DNA of 64,000 nucleotides from positions 55,054,456 through 55,118,455 of the forward strand of contig NC_087067.1 in NCBI RefSeq assembly GCF_963678635.1. Direction: 5' to 3'. The position numbers and the translations under genes were made by a program. This DNA comes from Symsagittifera roscoffensis (taxonomy: Eukaryota; Xenacoelomorpha; Acoela; Convolutidae). Each line of letters begins with the position of its first letter. The first letter of the stretch is position 1. Positions 21,375 to 33,059 of the stretch are shown piece after piece. The notes beneath the pieces were generated by a model. The model made no database searches, was not told the DNA's origin, and was given only the letters and a program-made list of their open reading frames with translations.

Positions 21375-21680
21375 ACGTGCTGAAACTACCTGTAGTTTCA
21401 GCACCAGAACAAATTGAAATAAAACTGAGAATACAGTCGTTCTCCTTTTGGCAACTAACTCGCAGAAACCAGTATACACCGGATCCATTGAGACTAAGAG
21501 ATATAAGAGTGAGATTAAGATTGGTACTAGACTAAGAAGTTGCACGAATCTGTCCGGCCGAAACTAAGAAGCGTGATGAACAGACGGTGTACCCTATGCG
21601 GAATTACCGTATGAGAAAGCCACCCGGACTTAAACTGACTTGGCTAACTGGGATAATTAACGCACACTTTTTTTGAGTTC
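21375..21680. repeat. Dispersed repeat family R1
   Basis: The fullest copy with 58,590-58,725: GGATCCATTGAGACTAAGAG, AGTGAGATTAAGATTGGTA, GACTAAGAAGTTGCACGAAT, CTGTCCGGCCGAAA, AACAGACGGTGTACC, ATTACCGTATGAG. On the reverse strand near 21,645 is TAGCCAAGTCAG, close to the pol III A-box consensus. This supports, weakly, a SINE origin with the head at the right end. Confidence 0.5.
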
Positions 21681-22189
21681 TTATAACTTTCGTTCCAAAC
21701 AAACTTTAGGTAAACATTTTGTTTATTTAGTAGTTTTTGATTACGTCTCTTTGTGGTTCACCATAGCGTGTCAGGGAAAGTCGAAGCAAAAGATTTTAGT
21801 TGGCTTGAAAATGCAATCGGAACTTTGAGGGCATCGCCCTGATATACGAGCAGTCATGTCATCGCGCATGTCACTTTTGTAGCGCTCATTCCACTTCATA
21901 TGGGCTGAAGTCTCGCCACTGAGGAGCGTGTTTTTTAACCTTGTCGAAACAAAAATGGCCACGATTGAACAAATTTTTATAGTATAAAATCTAAGACACA
22001 AACAAAGTCTTATTGTGGGGACTGGTTTTGATGACGAAGTGAAGAAGACACGGAAAGGTTTACTTGTCGGTTTTTGGGAGACGTCAGCAAATTTATGTGA
22101 ACCAAAATAGTTTATGTTCATTAACATTAGAAGCAAAATTAATTCCATTTCGAAGAAAAAGCAAATAAGTTGTTCCGAAAAAAAGTTGT
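21681..22189. other. Stretch without a supported gene
   Basis: A minus-strand open frame (21,771-22,148) begins with Leu/Met-rich sequence but has no further coding character. Nothing else was recognised. Confidence 0.35.
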
Positions 22190-25100
22190 TGTTACAAATT
22201 GGTTGTGTTCCACTAGCTTCTGGTCCTGGCTACTGAATGTTTCTTCAGTTTTTACAACCAAAAAAAATACACAGCGACATTTTTTTTTGGTTTGTTAAAG
22301 CGTTGTGGACATGCTGGTGGTTCATGGGAGTACTAAGTTTTTTATTTTGGTTTTTATGATTCTGAAATTTGTCATTTTTTGTGTTTGTTCTTGATGCGAT
22401 CTTTTGTGGTACAATTTTTTTTCATTTTTCAGGACACTGCGTGGCTAGTTAAGTCATCTTGATGTGTTCATTGTTGTTCCATTCATCAGTTCTACTGGGT
22501 GAGCTATCGTTACAGAAGCGGATTTGCTCTGTGGTAATATTTTGTCCGCAAAAAAGTTGTCACAAATTGGTAGTTTCCACTAGCTTCTGGTCTTAGCTAC
22601 TGAATGCTTCTTCAGTTTTGACATTTTTGAAATAAGCAGCGTTGCTTTTTTGGTTTGTAAATGCCTTGTGGGTATGCTGACTGTTCATGGGGTTCTGGGG
22701 TTTGGATTTTGGTGTTTATCTTTCTGGAATATGTCTTTTTTTGTGTTCGTCCTTGAGGCGATTTTTTGTGGTACAATTTTTTTCATTTTCCAGGACAGTG
22801 TGTGGCTAGTTAAGAAGTCTTGATGAAACCATTGTTGTTCCAATCATCAATTCTAATGGGTTAGAGATCGTTGCAGAAGCGGATTTGAGCTGTGGTGATT
22901 TTTTGTCCGAAGAAAGTTGTCGTCACAAATTGGTAGTTTCTATTAGCTTCTGGTCTTGGCTACTGAATGTTTCTTCAGTTTTGACATCTTGGAAAAAACA
23001 CCGAGATATTTTTTGGGTTGTTAAGGCGTTGTGGGTTTGCTGACAGGTCATGGGAGTACTAAGTTTTTGATTTTGGTCTTTTTGTTTCTGAAATCTGTCA
23101 CTTTTTGTGTTTATCCTTGATGCGATCTTTTGTGGTACAAATTTTTTCATTTTTCAGGACATTGTGTGGCTAGTTAAACTATCTTGATGTGTTCATTGTT
23201 GTTCCGTTCAGCAGTTACACTGAGTAAGCTATCGTTGCGGAAGCGAATTTGCGCTGTGATGATTTTTTGTCCGAAAAAAGTTGTCGTCACAGTACTGGCA
23301 GTTTTTCTTTCTTTTTGGTCTTGGCTTCCAGACAATCCTTGAGTTGTCACAAAATTGAAAGTCAGAGCTGCTTTTTTGGGTTGATAATGCATTTTCTACC
23401 TGTTGATGTTACCTAGGAGTGCTTAATAATTGAGTTCACTTTTTTTCTGTGGAATCATGTCTTTTTATGTGTCTATCAGTGATGCGGTTTTTCTTGTTAC
23501 AAGTTTTTCCCTTTTTGATCACAGTGTCTGGCTGATATTATCAAATCGATGTGCTCATTTTTATTCATTTGTTCAGTTATACTGGGATAGTGCTAGTTGC
23601 ACAAGTGAATTTGTGCTGGCGTGTTTTTGTCTTAATAAAGTTGTCACGAATTGGTAGTTACCACTAGCTTCTGGTCTTGGCTACTGAATGTTTCTTCAGT
23701 TTTGTTGTCTTTGAAATAGATAGCGACGCTTTTTTGGGTTGTAAAAGCGTTGTGGGTATGCTGAAGACTCAATGTAGTACTCAGTTTTTGATTTTGTCAT
23801 TATATTTCTGAAATATGTCATTTTTTGTGTTCATCCTTGATGCGACTTTTTGTGGTACAATTTTTTTCGTTTTTCAGGACAGTGTGTGGCTAGTTAAGAA
23901 ATCTTGATGTTGATGTGTTCATTGTTACGCCATTCATCGATTGTACTGACTAAGCGATCGTTGCAGAAGCGGATTTGAGCTGTGATGGTTTTTTGTCCGA
24001 AAAAACTTGTCGTCACAAATTGGTAATTTCCACTATCTTCCGGTCTTGGCTACTGAAGGTTTCTTCAGTTTTGACATCTTTGAAATACACAGCGACGCTT
24101 TTTTGGGTTGTTAATTCGTTGTGGGTATGCTGAAGATTCATGGGAGTTCTGGGTTTTGATTTTGGTTTTCGTGTTTCTGAAATATGTCTTTTTTTGTGTT
24201 CATCCTTGATGCGATTTTTTGTGGTACAAGTTTTTCATTTTTCAGGACAGTGTGTGGCTAGTGAAGAAAACTTGATGTGTTCATTTTTACTCCATTCATC
24301 GATTCTACTGACTTAGCGATCGTTGCAGAAACGGATTTGCGCTGTGGGGATTTTTTGTCCGAAAAAAGTTGTCGTCACAGTACTGGCAGTTTTTTTTTCT
24401 TTTTGGTCTTGACTAACAGACATTCCTTGAGTTTTTTTATAAATTTGAAAGACAGCGCTGCCTTTTTGGGGATGATAATGCATTTTTTACTTGTTATTGT
24501 TACCTGGGAGTGCTTAGTTTTTTATTTCAGTTTTTTTATGTGGAATCATGTCATTTTATGTGTCTATCAGTGATGCGGTTTTTCTCGTTACAAGTGGTTA
24601 CATTTTTGATCACAGTGTCTGGCTGATAATATCCTTTTGATGTGCTTATATTTTTTCAATTAATTCAATTCTACTGAGGTAGTGGTCGTTGCACTAGCGA
24701 ATTTGCGCTGGATTATTTTTGTCTCAATAAAGTTGTCACAAATTGGTAGTTTCGACTAGCTTCTGGTCTTGGCTGCTGAGTGTTTCTTCAGTTTGACATC
24801 TTTGAAATACACAACGACGCTTTTTTGGGCTGTTAATGCGTTGTGGGTATGCTGAAGATTCGTGGGAATTCTGGGTTTTGTTTTTGAAAAATGTTTTTTT
24901 TTTGTCTTCTTCCTTGATGCGATTTTTTGTGGTACAATTTTTTTCATTTTTCAGGACAGTGTGTGGCTAGTGAAGATATCTTGATGTGTTCATTGATGCT
25001 CCATTCTTCAATTCTACTGATTTAGCGATCGTTGCTGAAGTGGATTTGCGCTGTGGTGATTTTTGTCCGAAAAAAGTTGTCACAAATTGGTAGTTTCCAC

Positions 25101-28100
25101 TAGCTTCTGGTCTTGGCTACTGAATGCTTCTTCAGTTTTGACATTTTTGAAATAAGCAGCGTTGCTTTTTTGGTTTTTAAATGCCTTGTGGGTATGCTGA
25201 CTGTTCATGGAGTTCTGGGGTTTGGATTTTGGTGTTTATCTTTCTGGAATATGTCTTTTTTTTGTGTTCGTCCTTGAGGCGATTTTTTGTGGTACAATTT
25301 TTTTCATTTTTCAGGACAGTGTGTGGCTAGTTAAGAAGTCTTGATGAAACCATTGTTGTTCCAATCATCAATTCTAATGGGTTAGAGATCGTTGCAGAAG
25401 CGGATTTGAGCGGTGGTGATTTTTTGTCCGAAGAAAGTTGTCGTCACAAATTGGTAGTTTCCATTAGCTTCTGGTCTTGGCTACTGAAAGTTTCTTCAGT
25501 TTTGACATCTTTGAAAAACAGCAATTTTTTTGGGTTGTTAAGGCCTTGTGGGTATGCTGACTGTTCATGGAGTTCTGGGGTTTGGATTTTGGTGTTTATC
25601 TTTCTGGAATATGTCTTTTTTGTGTGTTCGTCCTTGATGCGATCTTTTGTGGTACAAATTTTTTCATTTTTCAGGACATTGTGTGGCTAGTTAAACTATC
25701 TTGATGTGTTCATTGTTGTTCCGTTCAGCAGTTACACTGAGTAAGCTATCGTTGCGGAAGCGAATTTGCGCTGTGATGATTTTTTGTCCGAAAAAAGTTG
25801 TCGTCACAGTACTGGCAGTTTTTCTTTCTTTTTGGTCTTGGCTTCCAGACAATCCTTGAGTTGTCACAAAATTGAAAGTCAGAACTGCTTTTTTGGGTTG
25901 ATAATGCATTTTCTACCTGTTGATGTTACCTAGGAGTGCTTAATAATTGAGTTCACTTTTTTCTGTGGAATCATGTCTTTTTATGTGTCTATCAGTGATG
26001 CGGTTTTTCTTGTTACAAGTTTTTCCCTTTTTGATCACAGTGTCTGGCTAATATTATCAATTCGATGTGCTCATTTTTATTCATTTGTTCAGTTATACTG
26101 GGATAGTGCTAGTTGCACAAGTGAATTTGTGCTGGCGTGTTTTTGTCTTAATAAAGTTGTCACGAATTGGTAGTTACCACTAGCTTCTGGTCTTGGCTAC
26201 TGAATGTTTCTTCAGTTTTGTTGTCTTTGAAATAGATAGCGACGCTTTTTTGGGTTGTAAAAGCGTTGTGGGTATGCTGAAGATTCATTGTAGTACTCAG
26301 TTTTTGATTTTGTCATTATATTTCTGAAATATGTCATTTTTTGTGTTCATCCTTGATGCGACTTTTTGTGGTACAAATTTTTTCGTTTTTCAGGACAGTG
26401 TGTGGCTAGTTAAGAAATCTTGATGTTGATGTGTTCATTGTTACGCCATTCATCGATTGTACTGACTAAGCGATCGTTGCAGAAGCGGATTTGAGCTGTG
26501 ATGGTTTTTTGTCCGAAAAAACTTGTCGTCACAAATTGGTAATTTCCACTATCTTCCGGTCTTGGCTACTGAAGGTTTCTTCAGTTTTGACATCTTTGAA
26601 ATACACAGCGACGCTTTTTTGGGTTGTTAATTCGTTGTGGGTATGCTGAAGATTCATGGGAGTTCTGGGTTTTGATTTTGGTTTTCGTGTTTCTGAAATA
26701 TGTCTTTTTTTGTGTTCATCCTTGATGCGATTTTTTGTGGTACAAGTTTTTCATTTTTCAGGACAGTGTGTGGCTAGTGAAGAAAACTTGATGTGTTCAT
26801 TTTTACTCCATTCATCGATTCTACTGACTTAGCGATCGTTGCAGAAACGGATTTGCGCTGTGGGGATTTTTTGTCCGAAAAAAGTTGTCGTCACAGTACT
26901 GGCAGTTTTTTTTTCTTTTTGGTCTTGACTAACAGACATTCCTTGAGTTTTTTTATAAATTTGAAAGACAGCGCTGCCTTTTTGGGGATGATAATGCATT
27001 TTTTACTTGTTATTGTTACCTGGGAGTGCTTAGTTTTTTATTTCAGTTTTTTTATGTGGAATCATGTCATTTTATGTGTCTATCAGTGATGCGGTTTTTC
27101 TCGTTACAAGTGGTTACATTTTTGATCACAGTGTCTGGCTGATAATATCCTTTTGATGTGCTTATTTTTTTTTTTTAATTCAATTCTACTGAGGTAGTGG
27201 TCGTTGCACTAGCGAATTTGCGCTGGATTATTTTTGTCTCAATAAAGTTGTCACAAATTGGTAGTTTCGACTAGCTTCTGGTCTTGGCTGCTGAGTGTTT
27301 CTTCAGTTTGACATCTTTGAAATACACAACGACGCTTTTTTGGGCTGTTAATGCGTTGTGGGTATGCTGAAGATTCGTGGGAAATCTGGGTTTTGTTTTT
27401 GAAAAATGTTTTTTTTTTGTCTTCATCCCTGATTTGCGCTGTGGTGATTTTTGTCCGAAAAAAGTTGTCGTCACAAATTGGTAGTTTCCATTGGCTTCTG
27501 GTCTTGGCTACTGAATGTTTCTTCAGTTTTGACATCTTTGAAATACACCACGACATTTTTTTGGGTTGTTAATGCCTTGTGGGTATGCTAACGGTTCATG
27601 GGAGTACAAAGTTTTTGATTTTGGTCTTTATGTTACTGAAATATGTCATTTTATGTGTTTATCCTTGATGCGATCTTTTGTGGTAAATTTTTTTATTCAT
27701 ATTTCAGGACATTGTGTGGCTAATTAAGTCATCTTGATGTGTTCATTGTTGTTTCATTGATCAGGTCTACTGGGTTAGCGATCGTTGCAGAAGCGGATTT
27801 GCTCTGTGGTAATTTTTTGTCCGCAAAAAAGTTGTCACAAATTGGTAGTTTCCACTAGCTTCTGGTCTTGGCTACTGAATGCTTCTTCAGTTTTGACTTT
27901 TTTGAAATACGCAGCGCTGCTTTTTTGGTTTGTAAATGCATTTTGGGTATGCTGACTGTTCATGGGAGTTCTGGGGTTTGGATTTTGGTGTTTATGTTTC
28001 TAAAATATGTCTTTTTTTTGTGTTCATGCTTGATGCGATTTTTTGTGGTAGAAGTTTTTTCATTTTTCAGGACAAAGTGTGGCTAGTGAAGAAATCTTGA

Positions 28101-31080
28101 TGTGTTCATTGTTGCTCCATTCATCAATTATACTGACTTAGCGATCGTTGCTGAAGCGGATTTGCGCTGTGGTGTTTTTTGTCAGAAAAAAGTTGTCGTC
28201 ACAAATTGGTAGTTTCCATTGGCTTCTGGTCTTGGCTACTGAATTTTTCTTCAGTTTTGACATCTTTGAAATACACCGCGACATTTTTTTGGGTTGTTAA
28301 TGCCTTTTGGGTATGCTAACGGTTCATGGGAGTACAATGTTTTTGATTTTGGTCTTTATGTTACTGAAATATGTCATTTTATGTGTTTATCCTTGATGCG
28401 ATCTTTTGTGGTACAATTTTTTTTTCATATTTCAGGACATTGTGTGGCTAATTAAGTCATCTTGATGTGTTCATTGTTGTTTCATTGATCAGGTCTACTG
28501 GGTTAGCGATCGTTGCAGAAGCGGATTTGCTCTGTGGTAATTTTTTGTCCGCAAAAAAATTGTCACAAATTGGTAGTTTCCACTAGCTTCTGGTCTTGGC
28601 TAATTACTGGGTTAGCGATCGTTGCAGAAGCGGATTTGCTCTGTGGTAATTTTTGGTCTGCAAAAAAGTTGTCACAAATTGGTAGTTTCCACTAGCTTCT
28701 GGTCTTGGCTAATTAAGTCATCTTGATGTGTTCATTATTGTTCCATTGATCAGGTCTACTGGGTTAGCGATCGTTGAAGAAGCGATTTTGCGCTTTGGTG
28801 TTTTTTGTCCGAAAAAGTCGTCGTCACAATGCTGGAATTTTTTCTTTCATTTTGGTCTTGGCTTCCAGACATTCCTTGAGTTTTCTCAAATTTGAAAGTT
28901 GGGCTGCCTTTTTGGGTTGATAATGCATTGTTCACTTGGTAATGGTACCTGGGAGTGCTTAGTTTTTGATTTCAGTTTTTTCTGTGGAATCGTGTCTTTT
29001 TATGTGCCTATCAATGATGCGGTTTTTCTCGTTACAAGTTTTTCCATTTTTGATCAGTGTCTGGCTGATGTTATCATTTTGCTGTGTTCTTTTTTATTCA
29101 TTTGTTCAGTTCTACTGTTGTACTGGTCGTTGCACAAGTGAATTTCCGCTGGAGTGTTTTTGTCTGAATAAAGTTGTCACAAATTGGTAGTTTCCACGAG
29201 CTTCTGGTCTTGGCTACTGAGTGTTTCTTCAGTTTTGACATCTTTGGAATACAAAGCGATGTTTTTTTGGGTTGTTAATGCGTTGTGGTTTTGCTGAAGG
29301 TTCATGGGTGTACTAAGTTTTTGATTTTGGAATTTTTGTTTCTGAAATGTCTTTTTTTTTGTTCATCCTTGATGCTTTTTTGTGGTACAATTTTTTTTCA
29401 TTTTTCAGGAAATTGTGTGGCTAGTTAGGTCATCTTGATGTTCACTGTTGCTCCATTCATCAGCTCTACCGGGTTAGTTGTCGTTGCAGAAGCGAATTTG
29501 CGCTGTGGTGGTTTTTTGTTCCGAAAAAAGTTGTTGTCACAGTGCTGGCAGTTTTTCTTTCTTTTTGGTCTTGACTACCAGACATTCCTTGAGTTTTCAC
29601 AAAATTGAAAGACAGAGCTGCCTTTTTGGGTTGATAATGCTTTGTTCACTTGTTAATGGTACCTGAGAGTGCTTAGTTTTTGATTTCAATTTTTTCTGTG
29701 GAATCGTGTCTTTTTATGTGCCTATCAATGATGCGGTTTTTCTCGTTACAAGTTTTTCCATTTTTGATCAGTGTCTGGCTGATGTTATCATTTTGCTGTG
29801 TTCATTTTTATTCATTTGTTCAGTTCTACTGGGGTACTGGTCGTTGCACAAGTGAATTTCCGCTGGAGTGTTTTTGTCTCAATAAAGTTGTCACAAATTG
29901 GTAGTTTGCACGAGCTTCTGGTCTTGGCTACTGAATGTTTCTTCAGTTTTGACATCTTTGGAATACAAAGCGATGTTTTTTTGGGTTGTTAATGCGTTGT
30001 GGTTTTGCTGAAGGTTCATGGGTGTACTAAGTTTTTGATTTTGGAATTTTTGTTTCTGAAATGTCTTTTTTTTGTTCATCCTTGATGCTTTTTTGTGGTA
30101 CATTTTTTTTTCATATTTCAGGACATTGTGTGGCTAATTAAGTCATCTTGATGTGTTCATTATTGTTCCATTGATCAGGTCTACTGGGTTAGCGATCGTT
30201 GCAGAAGCGAATTTGCGCTTTGGTGTTTTTTGTCCGAAAAAGTTGTCGTCACAATGCTGGAATTTTTTCTTTCTTTTTGGTCTTGGCTTCCAGACATTCC
30301 TTGAGTTTTCACAAGATTGAAAGTCGGGCTGCCTTTTTGGGTTGATAATGCATTGTTCACTTGGTAATGGTACCTGGGAGTGCTTAGTTTTTGATTTCAA
30401 TTTTTTTTGTGGAATCGTGTCTTTTTATGTGCCTATCAATGATGCGGTTTTTCTCGTTACAAGTTTTTCCATTTTTGATCAGTGTCTGGCTGATGTTATC
30501 TTTTTGCTGTGTTCATTTTTATTCATTTGTTCAGTTCTACTGGGGTACTGGTCGTTGCACAAGTGACTTTCCGCTGGAGTGTTTTTGTCTCAATAAAGTT
30601 GTCACAAATTAGTAGTTTCCACGAGCTTCTGGTCTTGGCTACTGAATGTTTCTTCAGTTTTGACATCTTTGAAATAAACGGCGACGCGTTTTTGGGTTGT
30701 TAATGCTTTGTGGGTATGCCAAAGGTTCAATGGAGTAAATGTTTTTTTGATTTTGGTCTTCTGAAAAATGTCTTTTGTTTTGTTTATCCTTGATGCGATC
30801 TTTTTGTGGTACAATTTTTTTCATTTTTCAGGAAATTGTGTGGCTAGTTAAGTCATCTTGATGTTCATTGTTGTTCCATTCATCAGCTCTACCGGGTTAG
30901 TTGTCGTTGCAGAAGCGAATTTGCGCTGTGGTAATTTTTTGTCCGAAACAGTTGACTACCAGACATTCCTTGAGTTTTCATACGTTTGAACGACAGCGCT
31001 ACTTTTTTGGGGTTGATAATGCATTGTTTTACTTGTTATTGGTACCTGGGAATGCTTAGTTTTTTATTTCAGTGTTTTCA
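22190..31080. repeat. Higher-order satellite array, about 360-bp monomers
   Basis: Type A monomers carry GGTAGTTTCCACTAGCTTCT, a GGCTACTGAATGTTTCTTCA piece and a TTTTTCAG-GACA-TGTGTGGCTAG piece. The last recurs near 22,431, 22,792, 23,156, 23,876, 24,245, 24,953, 25,314, 25,674, 26,391, 26,759, 27,706, 28,067, 28,434, 29,406, 30,119 and 30,832. Steps are about 360 or 720 bp, the larger ones where a type B monomer (GTCTTGGCTTCCAGACA..TCCTTGAG, GATGCGGTTTTTCT, GTGTCTGGCTGAT) replaces type A. The block from about 22.8 to 25.3 kb is repeated almost exactly about 2,515 bp later, which is seven monomers. Open frames here change between copies and are not genes. The plus strand is very T- and G-rich. 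Confidence 0.9.
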
Positions 31081-31123
31081 AATAATAACAGCTTAGTTGT
31101 GCAATCTGACCTATGCAGAAAGG

Positions 31124-31322
31124 TCAACTTTTAAGTCCACCATCGGAATCATATATGAGATTACTGGGTCAGAAGTCAGCCAATCGATGGCGCCGAGACG
31201 CACATTACTGCTCTACTTTACATTGTAAATCAGTGCAGTATTCTGCTTCTGAGCGCCGTCGCTTGGCTGACTTCTGACCCAGTAATCTCATATATGATTC
31301 CGATGGTGGCCTTAAAAGTTGA
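31124..31322. mobile_element. Fold-back element with ~70-bp inverted arms
   Basis: The left arm starts TCAACTTTTAAG and runs through CACCATCGGAATCATATATG and GACTTCTGACC (reverse complement). The right arm is its near-perfect inverse, ending CTTAAAAGTTGA at 31,322. Only a few mismatches occur in about 70 bp. The loop of roughly 55 bp has no coding sequence. It is consistent with a miniature inverted-repeat transposable element; a double-stranded RNA hairpin source is an alternative. No clear target-site duplication was seen. Confidence 0.7.
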
Positions 31323-31438
31323 TATTTTTGCATTCGAGTAGTTCCGAATTTGGATCAGAAACCATATCAATGAACATAATTACGTATGTGTTGAATATTT
31401 TCTGTTTTCTCGCACGTGTAAAACTTTGTTTTGTATAG

Positions 31439-31713
31439 GAAATGAATTAGTGCTGATGACAGAACTTGCGGATCACAACTGGAGTATGTATGCTTGGAGA
31501 ATGTTTCCATCAGGAAAACAGGTTTTTTGGCGTTTGAGACAACTCCTCCCTTATGGTTTTGGTTCATCTAGGAGTTGGCTGAGGAGATTTTTGCTCTCTC
31601 AAGAGTTGAGGAGATTCGCCTACAGATAATGAAGAGTTTGAGGTTCCAACCTCTAAAACCCTCTGATTTTTCTGTTGGTTCTCTTCTCTGTTCAGAGATT
31701 TCACGTCTTATGT
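31439..31713 (+). CDS. Two exons of an unknown gene, 50-bp intron
   Basis: Exon A (31,439-31,521) follows an acceptor-like TTTTGTATAG and reads N-E-L-V-L-M-T-E-L-A-D-H-N-W-S then M-F-P-S-G-K-Q. The intron GTTTTT...CATCTAG is 31,522-31,571. Exon B (31,572-31,713) reads E-L-A-E-E-I-F-A-L-S-R-V-E-E-I-R, then P-L-K-P-S-D-F-S-V-G-S-L-L-C-S-E. Both exons meet in phase 0, which supports the splice. Exon B is followed by a strong GTAAGT donor at 31,714; unspliced it would end at TAA 31,728-31,730. The composition is normal for a soluble, helix-rich protein. The family is not recognised. Upstream and downstream exons were not found; repeats surround it on both sides. Confidence 0.45.
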
Positions 31714-31756
31714 GTAAGTTGAAACGCTAATTGAGCCTCATTTGAGTTTCCAAAAA

Positions 31757-32107
31757 ATGCTTACCTAACAGTTTCCATATATTAAAAATGCTTATCGTAC
31801 AATTTCCATATGTGAAAAAATGCTTGTCTTACAATTTCCATTTATGATAAAATGCTTATATTTCAATTTCCATTTATGAAAAAATGTTTATCCTACAATT
31901 TCCATTATTGAAAAAATGTTTATCCTGCAATTTCCATAAATGATAAAAAAAATTTCTACAATTTCTATATATGAAAAAACGCTTATCCTAGAGTTTTTTT
32001 TACAAATTTCTGAGTCTATGAAACTGTAAAAAATTGTAGGACAAGCATTTTTCCATATATGGAAATTGTAGGATAAGCATTTTTCCATATAGGATAAGCA
32101 TTTTTCA
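31757..32107. repeat. Minisatellite, ~32-bp unit, partly inverted
   Basis: About seven units of ATGCTTATCCTACAATTTCC followed by ATATATGAAAA run forward from 31,757 to about 31,991. After a 40-bp spacer, two to three units follow in reverse complement (TGTAGGATAAGCATTTTTCC) to 32,107. The whole can fold into a large hairpin. Confidence 0.75.
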
Positions 32108-32266
32108 ACCCACGCTAAGATGCAGTTAAAATACTATCTACAATTTAAAAAAAGTGCTTAACCGTTCTCAAATCAAGCAATATTTTTTTCGATGTCTTGA
32201 CCAAAAACAATGTGAGCGACGTTTTTTCAAATGCTCGAGCAAAATAACCACTGGAAAATATGAAAA

Positions 32267-32478
32267 ATTTGAGCGGTTGAGCGGTTTTTTAGACAATTAC
32301 GCTCAAAATCTTGCTTCAAAAAATCTTATCTAAAAAAACCGCTCAAAACCGTTGAAATCTTGCGCGGTTTTTGAGCGGTTTTTATAGGTAAAACCGTTCA
32401 AAAACCGCTCAAACCGCTCATTTTGAAGCAAGATTTTGAGCGTAATTGTCTAAAAAAAACCGCTCAAACCGCTCAAAT
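32267..32478. repeat. Nested palindrome rich in CCGCTCAAA
   Basis: The outer arms of about 55 bp (32,267-32,321 and 32,421-32,478) are inverted copies containing GACAATTACGCTCAAAATCT. An inner hairpin at about 32,364-32,408 (GCGGTTTTTGAGCGGTTTTT paired with AAAACCGTTCAAAAACCGC) lies between them. It looks like a non-autonomous inverted-repeat element or cruciform-forming site. No coding content. Confidence 0.7.
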
Positions 32479-32563
32479 CTTGCTTCAAATTAGGTGAAAA
32501 ATCTCGACTCGGGTCCCCAAATAGGATTTCGATTGACTCAGTGGGTTTGTATGAGACAGTTAC

Positions 32564-32957
32564 CTGAGTGAAGCCCCACACTCCGGGGATGATTTTTTTG
32601 AGGAGGGGGTCAGGGAAGTCGCCCAAGTAGCCCTTGTAGCCATGCTTGTACACTGGGTATATGTAGTGCTGTCGCTGGTGGAACCAGTTGTTACACGCGA
32701 ACTCTGTGTCCTCTTTCACATTCTGAGGATAGGATTTCCTGGAGTATTTCGGGTTCGCATACTTCACTATGCCAAGCACTAAACACAAACAACTCCATTT
32801 TCTCTTCTCAAGTATGATGTGTGTATCGTGTACGTACTTGCATGAGTGTGTGTGGGTATGTGTATGTTACCTTGCTGGTCAGAGACAATGCATCTGGTCC
32901 TGGGACTGTTCTTGAAAGAAGTGTGAATGTCGTCTGCCTCCTTCTGCGCCTCTCTCG
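32564..32957 (-). CDS. Two exons of an unidentified host gene
   Basis: First exon 32,871-32,957 (87 bp): preceded by acceptor TGTTTCAG and followed by donor GTAACA. It reads R-E-A-Q-K-E-A-D-D-I-H then S-P-R-T-R-C-I-V-S-D-Q-Q. Second exon 32,564-32,778 (215 bp): preceded by TTGTGTTTAG and followed by GTAACT. It reads L-G-I-V-K-Y-A-N-P-K-Y-S, A-C-N-N-W-F-H-Q-R-Q-H-Y, Y-K-G-Y-L-G-D-F-P-D-P and ends G-V-W-G-F-T-Q. Both sides of the 92-bp intron are in phase 1, so the join is coherent. G+C content and codon use are well above the surroundings. I do not recognise the family. Further exons are not visible: the nested palindrome lies about 85 bp beyond the second exon and family F repeats lie beyond the first. 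Confidence 0.6.
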
Positions 32958-33059
32958 CTGAAACACAACAACAACAGTCATATGTCACCATACATTCAAA
33001 CACATCAGCAATACTGCATGAACTGCTCGGCCATATGACCACAATCGGCATACCAGCAG

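Noticed and set aside
22923-30814. Numerous 60-100-codon frames on both strands within the satellite
   Set aside because: They recur only because the monomers recur; start, length and frame change between monomers, and T-rich DNA has few stops on the favoured frames.
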